In this document: piece by piece, positions 16,937 through 24,655 of the stretch
How the letters are laid out: the number at the start of each line of letters is the position of its first letter
Position numbering within the stretch: the stretch's first letter is position 1
NCBI GenBank assembly: GCA_017992175.1
Contig: JAGOPD010000008.1
Location: 1-64,000, forward strand
DNA from: Candidatus Saccharicenans sp.
GTDB taxonomy: Bacteria; Acidobacteriota; Aminicenantia; Aminicenantales; Saccharicenantaceae
DNA: 64,000 bases
Direction of reading: 5' to 3'
Position numbers and translations under genes: made by a program
Notes under the pieces: generated by a model
What the model was told of the DNA's origin: nothing
Database searches by the model: none
The model's input: the letters and a program-made list of their open reading frames with translations, nothing else

Positions 16937-18013
16937 ATGCATCGTCTATCTCGGTTTAAACTGGTTTCTCTGGTTGCCATCTTCTGCCTCTATCCGGCCT
17001 GGCTGCTTTTAGCCGGTCAACCGCCTGAATTCCCGGCCGGGCCAGCCGGCCGGGGCAATTTTGCTTTTAATCTTGAAAATGATGTCTGGCTTAATCAGGA
17101 TGGTGGTTACACTAACGGGCTGGCTTTTAGCTGGGTTTCTCCCCGGCTGAATAAGGAGTCAAAATCGGCCTGGTTTAGATTCTTATACCGGGCCAATACC
17201 AGACTTCTGGGAAATGCGAACAAAACCGAAAACCCGAACCGTCTGAAATCTGAAGATTTAGACCAGAGATGGGCAATAGTTTCCTTGGCTCAGGGCATGT
17301 TTACCCCGACTGATCTGACCGAGGCAGAGTTAATCAGTGACGACCGCCCCTATGCCGGCCTTCTTTATGCTGGTCTGACCTTAGTCCGAAATATGGGGCG
17401 AGAACAGACGATCTGGGGAGCAGGACTGGGTGTGGTCGGGCCACTGTCTTTAGCCGAAGCCACCCAGAAATGGCTGCATGAGACTTATGACTGGACCGAC
17501 CCTCAGGGCTGGCGAAACCAGCTTAAAAATGAGCCGGTGGTGGATATCTGGTTTAATCGTTTCTGGACACTGGTCGGTCCGGAGAGAGGAGAGTGGGGCT
17601 GGCACCCGGCAGTTAAAGCCGGGGTTGGCGGCCAGCTGGGTAACCTGCGGACTTCGGCTGAAACTATTATTGATTTTAGATTTGGCCTCAATCTTCAGCC
17701 GGAAAACGAGGCAGTTTATTCTGCCCCGCTTTTTGGCCAGTCGCCTCTGACTGGAGTTAAAAAAACCTCGGTCTATGGCTTTTGCCGGCTATCAGGCCAG
17801 GCTCTGGCCAGAAATCTTTTAATTGAGGGAAATACTCTGGCTTCCAGCCCTGGTCAGTCGCTACATCACCTCTATGGCCAGTTGACTTCGGGCCTGGTCT
17901 ATCAAAGTGAACAGGCGGCCCTGACTTTTTATGCCGTGGTAAGAACGAAGGAATTTAAAAGCCAGAAATATTTTGATCCATATCTGGGGTTGAGCCTGAG
18001 CATTGCTTTATAG
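16937..18013 (+). CDS. LpxR-family outer-membrane lipid A 3'-O-deacylase
   Basis: A 358-residue outer-membrane barrel with signal peptide (~1-27). The LpxR/DUF2219 pattern is clear: NLENDVWLNQDGGYTNGLAFSW at the N-terminus (the N, D and T residues near the active site in the family), DDRPYAGLLYAGL, then GPLSLAEATQKWLHETYD where the catalytic His lies, and WFNRFW. LpxR removes an acyloxyacyl group from lipid A in the outer leaflet, changing its charge and immune properties. It implies an LPS-bearing outer membrane. The weak inverted repeat GGTAAT/ATTACC at 18019-18042 may end its transcript. Confidence 0.85.
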   Translation: MHRLSRFKLVSLVAIFCLYPAWLLLAGQPPEFPAGPAGRGNFAFNLENDVWLNQDGGYTNGLAFSWVSPRLNKESKSAWFRFLYRANTRLLGNANKTENPNRLKSEDLDQRWAIVSLAQGMFTPTDLTEAELISDDRPYAGLLYAGLTLVRNMGREQTIWGAGLGVVGPLSLAEATQKWLHETYDWTDPQGWRNQLKNEPVVDIWFNRFWTLVGPERGEWGWHPAVKAGVGGQLGNLRTSAETIIDFRFGLNLQPENEAVYSAPLFGQSPLTGVKKTSVYGFCRLSGQALARNLLIEGNTLASSPGQSLHHLYGQLTSGLVYQSEQAALTFYAVVRTKEFKSQKYFDPYLGLSLSIAL

Positions 18014-18063
18014 CCACCGGTAATATTTAGACAGGAATTACCAGGTCTATTTTCTTCTGGTGC

Positions 18064-19431
18064 CTATTTTTCTTCAGGCTTGTCATTTTTGGCCAGACGC
18101 CGCATGACTGAATAAAGTGGAAATCCAAGGCAAACAAAAGCTGTTCCGAGAAGAGCCGACTGCGGCTGGCTGATCAGCACACTGATGGTAACAGTCAAAA
18201 GAAAAAAGATAAAGATAGCGGGCAGGGCCGGATAAAAAGGCAGCTTAAAACCATGGTAGTCCTGGCTGCTTTTTCTGGCCTTGATTCTCAGAACAAAGAT
18301 AGTTGAGGCCACGACGGCAATGCCCAGGCTGTCCAGGAACATGACATAGTTGACAATATTTTCAAAGGTGCGAAGAAAAACCAGACTGAGCAGGATAAAG
18401 AGGCCGAGAAAAATCAACCCGAATTCCTGAACCTGAGTCCTGGGGTTGAATTTTTTGAAGATAGCTGGCAGGGTCCGGTCTTCAGCCATAGCTAAATAGG
18501 TGCGGGGAAGCTGAATCAGAATAGCATTCAAAAAGCCCAGAGCTGAAAGAAAAATTGCCACCGAAACCAGCTTAGCCCCCAGCCGGCCAAAGACGACCCC
18601 AGCCGTCTCGGCAGCCACCAGTTTGGCTGAAGACATACCAGGAATCCCGAGGGTTCGCCAGTAAGCCACATTTAGAAGCAGATAACAACTGATAACCATA
18701 ATCATTCCGGCCAGCACCGACCGGGGGAGATTTTTAGCCGGATTTTTCAGGTCGGCTCCCAGGTTGATGGTCTGTTGATAGCCGCCATAGCTAAAAAAGA
18801 CAGAAATAAAGCCCAGACCCAGAGCTGACCACCAGTGGGTAGGAAGAGGCAGAGCGGCTGCCCTGATGGCCGGCGTGCTGGCCCGGCTGAGAAGGCCGGC
18901 CGCAGCCAGAATAACGATCAGGGCAATCTTGGAGAGGCTCAAAACATTTTGAGTCCAGGCTCCTGACTTTATGCCCAGATAGTTTAATATCACCAGCAAA
19001 ATTATCATGCCGGCGGCCATCAGCATAATATTCTGAGGTGTCCTGGCCTCAGCTGGAAGGAAGATGGGCGCAATGTATTCAGCTCCGATCAAAGCGACAC
19101 CAGCCCCGCTGGCCGTATTGATGATAAAGACATTAGCCCAGTTAAGCAGAAAGGCCAGCAGCGAGCCATAACTCCTGGCTACCACCTGATAATAAGAACC
19201 GGGCCGGGGAAAACGCGAGCCAATTTCAGCAAAAGTCAGGGCCCCCAGCAGGGTGATGAGGCCTCCAGCCAGCCAGGCGGTGAAAAAAAGAACAGGCGTT
19301 CTGGTGGCAGCGGCGACCATAGCTGGCGTCCGGAAAATGCCAATTCCGATGACCAGGCTGACGACAATCATGGTCACATCAAAAGTGTTAAGGCTGGCTT
19401 TAATCGTCTGATTTTCCTGTTTTTCAGCCAT
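18064..19431 (-). CDS. APC-family amino acid permease
   Basis: A 455-residue, 12-helix transporter of the amino acid-polyamine-organocation family. Helix 1 has the unwound glycine motif VIGIGIFRTPAMV, and GSRFPRPGSYY is the conserved loop after helix 2. LAT/SteT-like antiporters have this length and start. Substrate cannot be read from sequence; its place beside peptide-use genes suggests amino acid exchange. ATG at 19431. Confidence 0.88.
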   Translation of the reverse strand: MAEKQENQTIKASLNTFDVTMIVVSLVIGIGIFRTPAMVAAATRTPVLFFTAWLAGGLITLLGALTFAEIGSRFPRPGSYYQVVARSYGSLLAFLLNWANVFIINTASGAGVALIGAEYIAPIFLPAEARTPQNIMLMAAGMIILLVILNYLGIKSGAWTQNVLSLSKIALIVILAAAGLLSRASTPAIRAAALPLPTHWWSALGLGFISVFFSYGGYQQTINLGADLKNPAKNLPRSVLAGMIMVISCYLLLNVAYWRTLGIPGMSSAKLVAAETAGVVFGRLGAKLVSVAIFLSALGFLNAILIQLPRTYLAMAEDRTLPAIFKKFNPRTQVQEFGLIFLGLFILLSLVFLRTFENIVNYVMFLDSLGIAVVASTIFVLRIKARKSSQDYHGFKLPFYPALPAIFIFFLLTVTISVLISQPQSALLGTAFVCLGFPLYSVMRRLAKNDKPEEK

Positions 19432-19601
19432 TGTTCATTTTCCAGTTATCAGGTGTTTTGTGGCCAGGCTGGCACTGAAACTTCTGACAGCTGACCTGAA
19501 TTCCCAGGCAATAGCCTCAATTATCTTTATCCTGGCAGAGAAAGGCAAATATTTTCTTTCCGCTACCGGATCAAACTTAACCAGCGGTTCAGTTCCGGGT
19601 T

Positions 19602-20000
19602 TCAGGCAAAGAGCTCAAAGATCTCCCGTTTTTTCCATAAGTAAAAAATTGACCAGATGCAGAATATCAGACTGGGCAGAACGACCGCCAGCTTAAAAAA
19701 GCCGGTCAGAGCAGTTACCAGCAGAGCATCGAACAGCCACATCCCGCTGCCAATCAGGGCAAAAACATAACCGGTTTTTTTAAAACGGAGAAGTCCAAAT
19801 GAAGCCGTGATCAAAAAGACAGCCAGGATAAGATCAGGCAAAGCAAAGGCGTGATATAGATTATCGGGGACGGGCAGAGTCTTGGGGAAGCGGTTGGACA
19901 GCAGGTGTCCCAGCCAGAAGGAAATGGTCATAACAGCTGCAAACAGGTTGATGACCGCAATAATAACCAGGCCCAGAACAAATCTTTTTTCTTTATCCAT
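19602..20000 (-). CDS. Small four-helix membrane protein of unknown function
   Basis: A 132-residue protein with four hydrophobic segments (~8-30, 50-70, 76-95, 100-122) and a Lys-rich C-terminus facing the cytoplasm. I see no motif that names a family. ATG at 20000 has GAGGTAATT upstream. It lies between the APC permease and the RNA methyltransferase on the same strand. The 19432-19601 stretch after it holds nothing I can name. Confidence 0.6.
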   Translation of the reverse strand: MDKEKRFVLGLVIIAVINLFAAVMTISFWLGHLLSNRFPKTLPVPDNLYHAFALPDLILAVFLITASFGLLRFKKTGYVFALIGSGMWLFDALLVTALTGFFKLAVVLPSLIFCIWSIFYLWKKREIFELFA

Positions 20001-20075
20001 AATTACCTCTACTTGTAAAATACATCAGATTAAAAGGAGAGTAAAAACTAATTCAGATCTAATCCGGAATGAGAG

Positions 20076-20816
20076 TCAGGATCGTTTCTGATTGAGACCC
20101 TTATTGAAAATAGCCGTCAGAAAACGCCTGTCCCGTTCAGAAAGAGTCAACCGGCCAAATAGATCATAGAGCAGATTGGTGGCATGCTGGCGGTTGGTTT
20201 CATGGATGAAGCCATTCTTTTCCAGCTTGGTCAGAATAATTTTCAGACAGTCCTCCTGTTCTTTATGGCAGACTGGCGGCGGCAGCTCGGCCACCATCTC
20301 TGGAGCTGATTGACGGAAAAGAGTGTAAAGAGTTATCAAAACGGCCGCTGCCAGGTTATACGAAGGCTGCCGGCCAACCTGAGGAATAAAATAAACAAAA
20401 TTGGCCTGCCTGAGCTCAACATCGCTCAGCCCTGTCCGTTCATTTCCGAAAACCAGCCCGATCTTGATGCTCGGGGGGAAAAGCTTGATTTTTTCTACGG
20501 CTTCATCAATGGTCACCAGCCGGAAAGCTTTTCTCTGGCGGACAGTTGAAGCCAGAACAAGATTAAGATCAGCTACGGCTTCAGCCAGGTTCGGATAGAA
20601 AACGGCTTTTCTGAGGAGGTCAGTGGAATGAACTGCCGGACGAAAGGCTTCCTGGTCGAATTTTTCAAGGCCGGCAATTCTCAGTTGAGAAAAACCGGTG
20701 TTGCTCATGGCTCTGGCTACTAGCCCGATATTTTCCTGATTCTGCGGATTAACCAGAATGACTGAAAAACGGGAGCGGCCGAGGAGATCAGAAGTGGTTT
20801 TATAGGCTAATTTCAT
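20076..20816 (-). CDS. TrmJ-like SPOUT RNA 2'-O-methyltransferase
   Basis: A 246-residue SpoU/TrmH-superfamily enzyme with a knotted SAM-binding fold. Motif 1 is VNPQNQENIGLVARAMSNTGF; motif 2 is IGLVFGNERTGLSDVEL; motif 3 is QPSYNLAAAVLITLY. The N-terminal methyltransferase domain plus C-terminal extension matches TrmJ, which methylates position 32 of tRNA. The distal ~75 residues form the dimer/tRNA-binding tail. It precedes nothing in an obvious operon except the aminotransferase 17 bp upstream, which is probably co-transcribed. Confidence 0.85.
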   Translation of the reverse strand: MKLAYKTTSDLLGRSRFSVILVNPQNQENIGLVARAMSNTGFSQLRIAGLEKFDQEAFRPAVHSTDLLRKAVFYPNLAEAVADLNLVLASTVRQRKAFRLVTIDEAVEKIKLFPPSIKIGLVFGNERTGLSDVELRQANFVYFIPQVGRQPSYNLAAAVLITLYTLFRQSAPEMVAELPPPVCHKEQEDCLKIILTKLEKNGFIHETNRQHATNLLYDLFGRLTLSERDRRFLTAIFNKGLNQKRS

Positions 20817-20833
20817 AAGTCAATTATAGCTGA

Positions 20834-22024
20834 TTATCTGGTTTTAAGTTCAGCTACTGCTTTTTCTATCCGCTGCAAAGCCTCAGACAATAACTGCCTG
20901 GGACAGGCTAAGTTCATCCGCTCAAAACCAACCAGTTCCTCGCCGAAAATCGGGCCTTCATCAAAATAAACCCGGGCCTTTTTGAGGAAAAAGTCATTGA
21001 GTTCCGGTTGAGACAGCCCAAGTGAGCGGCAATCAAGCAAAGCCAGATAGGTGCCTTCAGGCTTGAGAAATTTTATTAACGGCAGGCGTCCGGCAAAAAA
21101 GTCAGAAGCAAAATTCAGATTGCCTTCAAGATACTCAACCAGCTGGTCTAACCAGGCACCACCCTGAGTATAGGCTGCCTCTAAGGCAGTGAGGCCGAAG
21201 ATGTTACCGGTAGTCAGCCCCAGGTTTTCCAGCTGGATATTGAAAAGGTTAAGCAGCTTCCGGTTGGGAATAATGGCGATGGAGGTGGTCAGGCCAGCCA
21301 CATTAAAGGCTTTGCTGGCTGCCGTCAGGGTAACCGTCCGGTCAGCGATTTCTGGCGAAAGGGAAGCAACTGGCAGATGGTGATGACCACGATAGACCTG
21401 CTCTTCATGGATTTCATCCGAGATAAGAACCAGGTCATTTTCCAAAATGATTTCAGCCAGGGCTTTGAGCTCGCCCCTCTCCCAGACCCGCCCGACCGGA
21501 TTATGTGGGCTGCACAGGATAAGCAGCTTGGTGCGCTCGTCTATTTTGTTTTTTAAATCAGTAAGATCCATCTGCCAGCGGTTATCTCTATAAATAAGAG
21601 GATTTTTCACGATCCGCCGCCCATTGTTTTCTACGGCCGAAAAAAATGGGTAATAAACTGGGCTCTGGACAATGATTTTATCTCCGGGAGCAGTATAAGA
21701 CTGGACGCAAATATTAAGGGAGGGGACAACGCCTGGGGCTCTGGTTAGCCAGTCACGTTTTATCTCCCACCGGTGGCGGCTTTTCATCCAGTTAATGATC
21801 GAAGTCCAGAAGGAATCAGGCACAAGAGGATAACCATAAGCTCCGTGCTCAGCCCTTTTTTTGACAGCTTCTACCACTTCCGGTGGGGCTGGGAAATCCA
21901 TATCGGCTACCCACATCGGAATGACTCCGGGAACTCCCAGAATCTGCTGGCAGAAATCCCACTTTAGAGAACAGGTGTTCTGCCGGTCAAGTAAATGGTC
22001 AAAATCATATTTTTTTTCACTCAC
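20834..22024 (-). CDS. MalY/PatB-type PLP-dependent C-S lyase (cystathionine beta-lyase-like aminotransferase)
   Basis: A 396-residue fold-type I PLP enzyme. Family marks: MWVADMDFPAPPEVVEAV near the N-terminus (typical of MalY/PatB), LLILCSPHNPVGRVW, SDEIHEE with the PLP-pairing Asp, and the Schiff-base lysine in TAASKAFNVAGL. MalY/PatB enzymes split cystathionine or cysteine S-conjugates to thiol, pyruvate and ammonia. Length is normal. Likely supports sulfur amino acid turnover. Confidence 0.88.
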   Translation of the reverse strand: MSEKKYDFDHLLDRQNTCSLKWDFCQQILGVPGVIPMWVADMDFPAPPEVVEAVKKRAEHGAYGYPLVPDSFWTSIINWMKSRHRWEIKRDWLTRAPGVVPSLNICVQSYTAPGDKIIVQSPVYYPFFSAVENNGRRIVKNPLIYRDNRWQMDLTDLKNKIDERTKLLILCSPHNPVGRVWERGELKALAEIILENDLVLISDEIHEEQVYRGHHHLPVASLSPEIADRTVTLTAASKAFNVAGLTTSIAIIPNRKLLNLFNIQLENLGLTTGNIFGLTALEAAYTQGGAWLDQLVEYLEGNLNFASDFFAGRLPLIKFLKPEGTYLALLDCRSLGLSQPELNDFFLKKARVYFDEGPIFGEELVGFERMNLACPRQLLSEALQRIEKAVAELKTR

Positions 22025-22341
22025 TTGTCTGGCTCCAGATATTATTGCCGCTCAAAATTAAACCTAAATTTTAGTTAAGTCAGAGCTAAATAGCAAGCTA
22101 TGGCCAGCTGTTCAGCCTGCCCTGTTGCCTTGACTTATTTCTGAAACTGAATTATATTTTTGAAACCTGGCGGGTTTAGCCTGGTTTTTAATTACTGGTG
22201 GAAAACCAGGATAATTTAATTTGATTTTTTAAGCGGGCCTTCATCCATTAGTTTCTGGCCTTAAAAATAGATAGGTTAATTATTAAAAAGTAATGTTGCC
22301 GGTCAGGCAATTTTTTATGACTTTAAAGCGGAGGAAAGAAA
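22025..22341. other. Divergent intergenic region with terminator-like hairpin before etfB
   Basis: A 317-bp A/T-rich gap with no gene. TTGCC (22296-22300), a 5-base loop, GGCAA (22306-22310) and six T residues form a small terminator-like or attenuator-like hairpin only 25 bp before the etfB start. No clear -35/-10 pair was found for etfB. Confidence 0.35.
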
Positions 22342-23142
22342 GTGCACGCTATTGTCTGCATCAAACAGGTGCCGGATACGACTGAGGTCAAAATCGATCC
22401 GGACCGGGGCACCCTGATCCGGGAGGGAGTGCCAAGTATTATTAATCCTTTTGATACTTATGCGATTGAAGAGGCCCTGAGAACTAAAGAAAAATTCGGG
22501 GGCAAGGTGACGGTCATCACCATGGGCCCTGCCCAGGCCAGCAGTGCTTTGAAAGAAGCCATTGCTATGGGAGCCGATGAAGCTATTCTTTTAAATGACC
22601 GGGAATTTGCCGGGGCCGATACCTGGGCGACAGCTTATACCTTATCTAAGGCCATAAAAAAAATAGGTGAATTTGATTTGATTTTCTGCGGGCGGCAGGC
22701 GATTGACGGCGATACGGGCCAAACCGGGCCGGGAGTGGCTACCCAGCTTCAAATCAATCAGCTAACCTATGTTTGCCGGATAGCCAGTCTTGATTTCGGT
22801 CAGAAGACAGTTGAAGTGGAAAGGCTGGTGGAAGAGGGCCGGGAACTGGTCAGATCCACCCTGCCCTGTTTGATCACCGTCGTCAAGGACATTAACCAGC
22901 CGAGATACCCGACGATTCTCGGCATCAGACGTTCTCAGAAGGCCCAGATCCAGGTCTGGACTTCAAAAGATTTGGAAGTTGAACCTGAGCTCATTGGCTT
23001 AAACGGCTCACCAACCAGGGTGGTGAAAATCTCTACCCCGCCGCCGCGAGCCGGAAAGTGTGAGCTGATCGCCGGGGAATCGGCTGAACAACAGGCTGAG
23101 CTTCTGGCTGAAAAACTGCTGGCTGAAAAAATTATTGTCTGA
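22342..23142 (+). CDS. etfB: Electron transfer flavoprotein, beta subunit
   Basis: A 266-residue EtfB, starting at GTG 22342 behind GGAGGAAAG. Conserved stretches: CIKQVPDTTEVKIDPDRGTLIREGVPSIINPFD, MGPAQASSALKEAIAMGADEAILL, GRQAIDGDTGQTGPGVA, and the C-terminal PTRVVKISTPP. It forms a heterodimer with EtfA and carries AMP or, in bifurcating forms, a second FAD. The version with the T-x-V-x-I-D-P start and long loop resembles ETFs of anaerobes. No acyl-CoA dehydrogenase or lactate dehydrogenase gene is next to it here. Confidence 0.92.
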   Translation: MHAIVCIKQVPDTTEVKIDPDRGTLIREGVPSIINPFDTYAIEEALRTKEKFGGKVTVITMGPAQASSALKEAIAMGADEAILLNDREFAGADTWATAYTLSKAIKKIGEFDLIFCGRQAIDGDTGQTGPGVATQLQINQLTYVCRIASLDFGQKTVEVERLVEEGRELVRSTLPCLITVVKDINQPRYPTILGIRRSQKAQIQVWTSKDLEVEPELIGLNGSPTRVVKISTPPPRAGKCELIAGESAEQQAELLAEKLLAEKIIV

Positions 23143-23153
23143 GGAGAAAACTA

Positions 23154-24356
23154 ATGGCTCTACTGGAAATAAATAGAGAGACCTGTACCGGCTGCGGTTC
23201 CTGCCTTCAGGTCTGCCCCTTCGGGGCTTTGAGCCTGGATGATGAAAATATAGCAGTGGTGAGTGAAGCCTGCACAGGTTGTGGAGCTTGTCTGCCGGAG
23301 TGTCCGGTTGAGGCTTTAAGCTTGCCTCAGACTGAGAAGAAAGAACAGGTGCCAACCGGTGAATATAGCGGAGTCTGGGTCTGGGTCGAGCAATATAATC
23401 ACCAGGCTGGCTCGATTTCCTGGGAGATGATGGGTGAAGGCCGGAAACTGGCTGATAAGAGAGGATCAGCTCTGACCGCCTGTGTCCTCGGTTACCAGGC
23501 AGAAGATATAGCCAGGCAGGCTATTGCCTATGGAGCAGATAGAGTTTTCCTGGTGGACGATCCAACTCTTGAGACTTACCGTACCGACCCCTATGCCCGC
23601 ATCCTGGTTGAACTGGTTAAAAAATATAAGCCAGAAATTTTCCTGCTGGGGGCCAGCACCCGCGGACGGGATCTGGCCGGGGCGGTGGCTACCTATATTC
23701 GAACCGGCCTGACCGCTGATTGCACCGGTCTGGAAATTGAAGAAGGAACAAACCTTTTGCTTCAGATTCGTCCAGCCTTTGGCGGAAATATCATGGCCAC
23801 TATCAAATGCCCTGATTACCGGCCGCAAATGGCGACGGTCAGACATCATGTCTTCGAAACACCGCTGCCCGATGAATCACGCTCCGGGCAGATTATCCGT
23901 GAACCAGCTGTTCTGACCGAAGACCGGATAGCCTCCAAGGTTCTCGACCTGATAGTTGAAAAGAACGAGGTTAATCTAGCTGATGCCAGGATTATCGTTT
24001 CTGGTGGCCGAGGCTTAAAAGGGCCGGAAGGTTTTGTCATTTTGCACGAACTGGCTGGAGTTCTGGGAGGCGCAGTTGGAGCTTCGCGGGCAGCCGTGGA
24101 TGCCGGCTGGATTTCTTATGCCCATCAGGTCGGGCAAACGGGAAGAACAGTCAGGCCAGACCTTTATATTGCCTGCGGAATCAGCGGTGCCATTCAGCAT
24201 CAGGCAGGGATGAGAACCAGCAAAATTATTGTGGCTATCAATAAGGACCAGGAAGCGCCGATTTTCCAGATTGCCGATTACGGGATTGTGGGCGATTTGT
24301 TTACCGTCGTCCCGGCTCTGACCAGAGCCCTCAAGCGGCGCTTGAATAAAGCTTAA
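23154..24356 (+). CDS. etfA: Electron transfer flavoprotein, alpha subunit with N-terminal 2[4Fe-4S] ferredoxin domain
   Basis: A 400-residue EtfA, 11 bp after etfB. Residues ~1-60 hold two CxxCxxCxxxCP clusters (CTGCGSCLQVCPFG and CTGCGACLPECPVE), a bacterial ferredoxin domain absent from aerobic EtfA. The body has the FAD-binding C-terminal region: GGRGLKGPEGF, GASRAAVDAGW, VGQTGRTVRPDLYIACGISGAIQH. Ferredoxin-fused EtfA is known from anaerobic ETFs such as that of caffeyl-CoA reductase, some of which bifurcate electrons. That property is an inference from architecture. Confidence 0.92.
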   Translation: MALLEINRETCTGCGSCLQVCPFGALSLDDENIAVVSEACTGCGACLPECPVEALSLPQTEKKEQVPTGEYSGVWVWVEQYNHQAGSISWEMMGEGRKLADKRGSALTACVLGYQAEDIARQAIAYGADRVFLVDDPTLETYRTDPYARILVELVKKYKPEIFLLGASTRGRDLAGAVATYIRTGLTADCTGLEIEEGTNLLLQIRPAFGGNIMATIKCPDYRPQMATVRHHVFETPLPDESRSGQIIREPAVLTEDRIASKVLDLIVEKNEVNLADARIIVSGGRGLKGPEGFVILHELAGVLGGAVGASRAAVDAGWISYAHQVGQTGRTVRPDLYIACGISGAIQHQAGMRTSKIIVAINKDQEAPIFQIADYGIVGDLFTVVPALTRALKRRLNKA

Positions 24357-24655
24357 AAAGATAGATAAAAAAATAAATATACAGAATAAACAACCTTCAC
24401 TACGGGCTTTTTCCTGGGCAGGGGGGCAGCCGGCCGGTTCTGAGCTGAGGGGCAAGAAGCCGGTGATATTCCTTGACTTTGACCGGGGCAGTTAATTAGA
24501 CTGAACCTGTCCTGAGTTAAATATTTCCCTTAAAGAACTGAGGCCAGGACCGCGGGCCTGCCAGCTAAAGAAGAAAGTGGCCTGAAGCGGATTGAGACCG
24601 GTCTTTCCAGGTCAAAAGGGCTGATAAATCTTTACTCTTTCGGGAGGAGGCTTAA
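24357..24655. other. Intergenic region, nothing recognised
   Basis: About 300 bp with no gene-like frame, no tRNA and no clear promoter pair. A strong RBS (GGGAGGAGG) sits just before the ATG at 24656. Confidence 0.4.

Noticed and set aside
18019-18061. Bidirectional terminator between lpxR-like and APC permease genes
   Set aside because: Stems are only 5-6 bp with long loops and mutually exclusive pairings; support is too weak for a feature.
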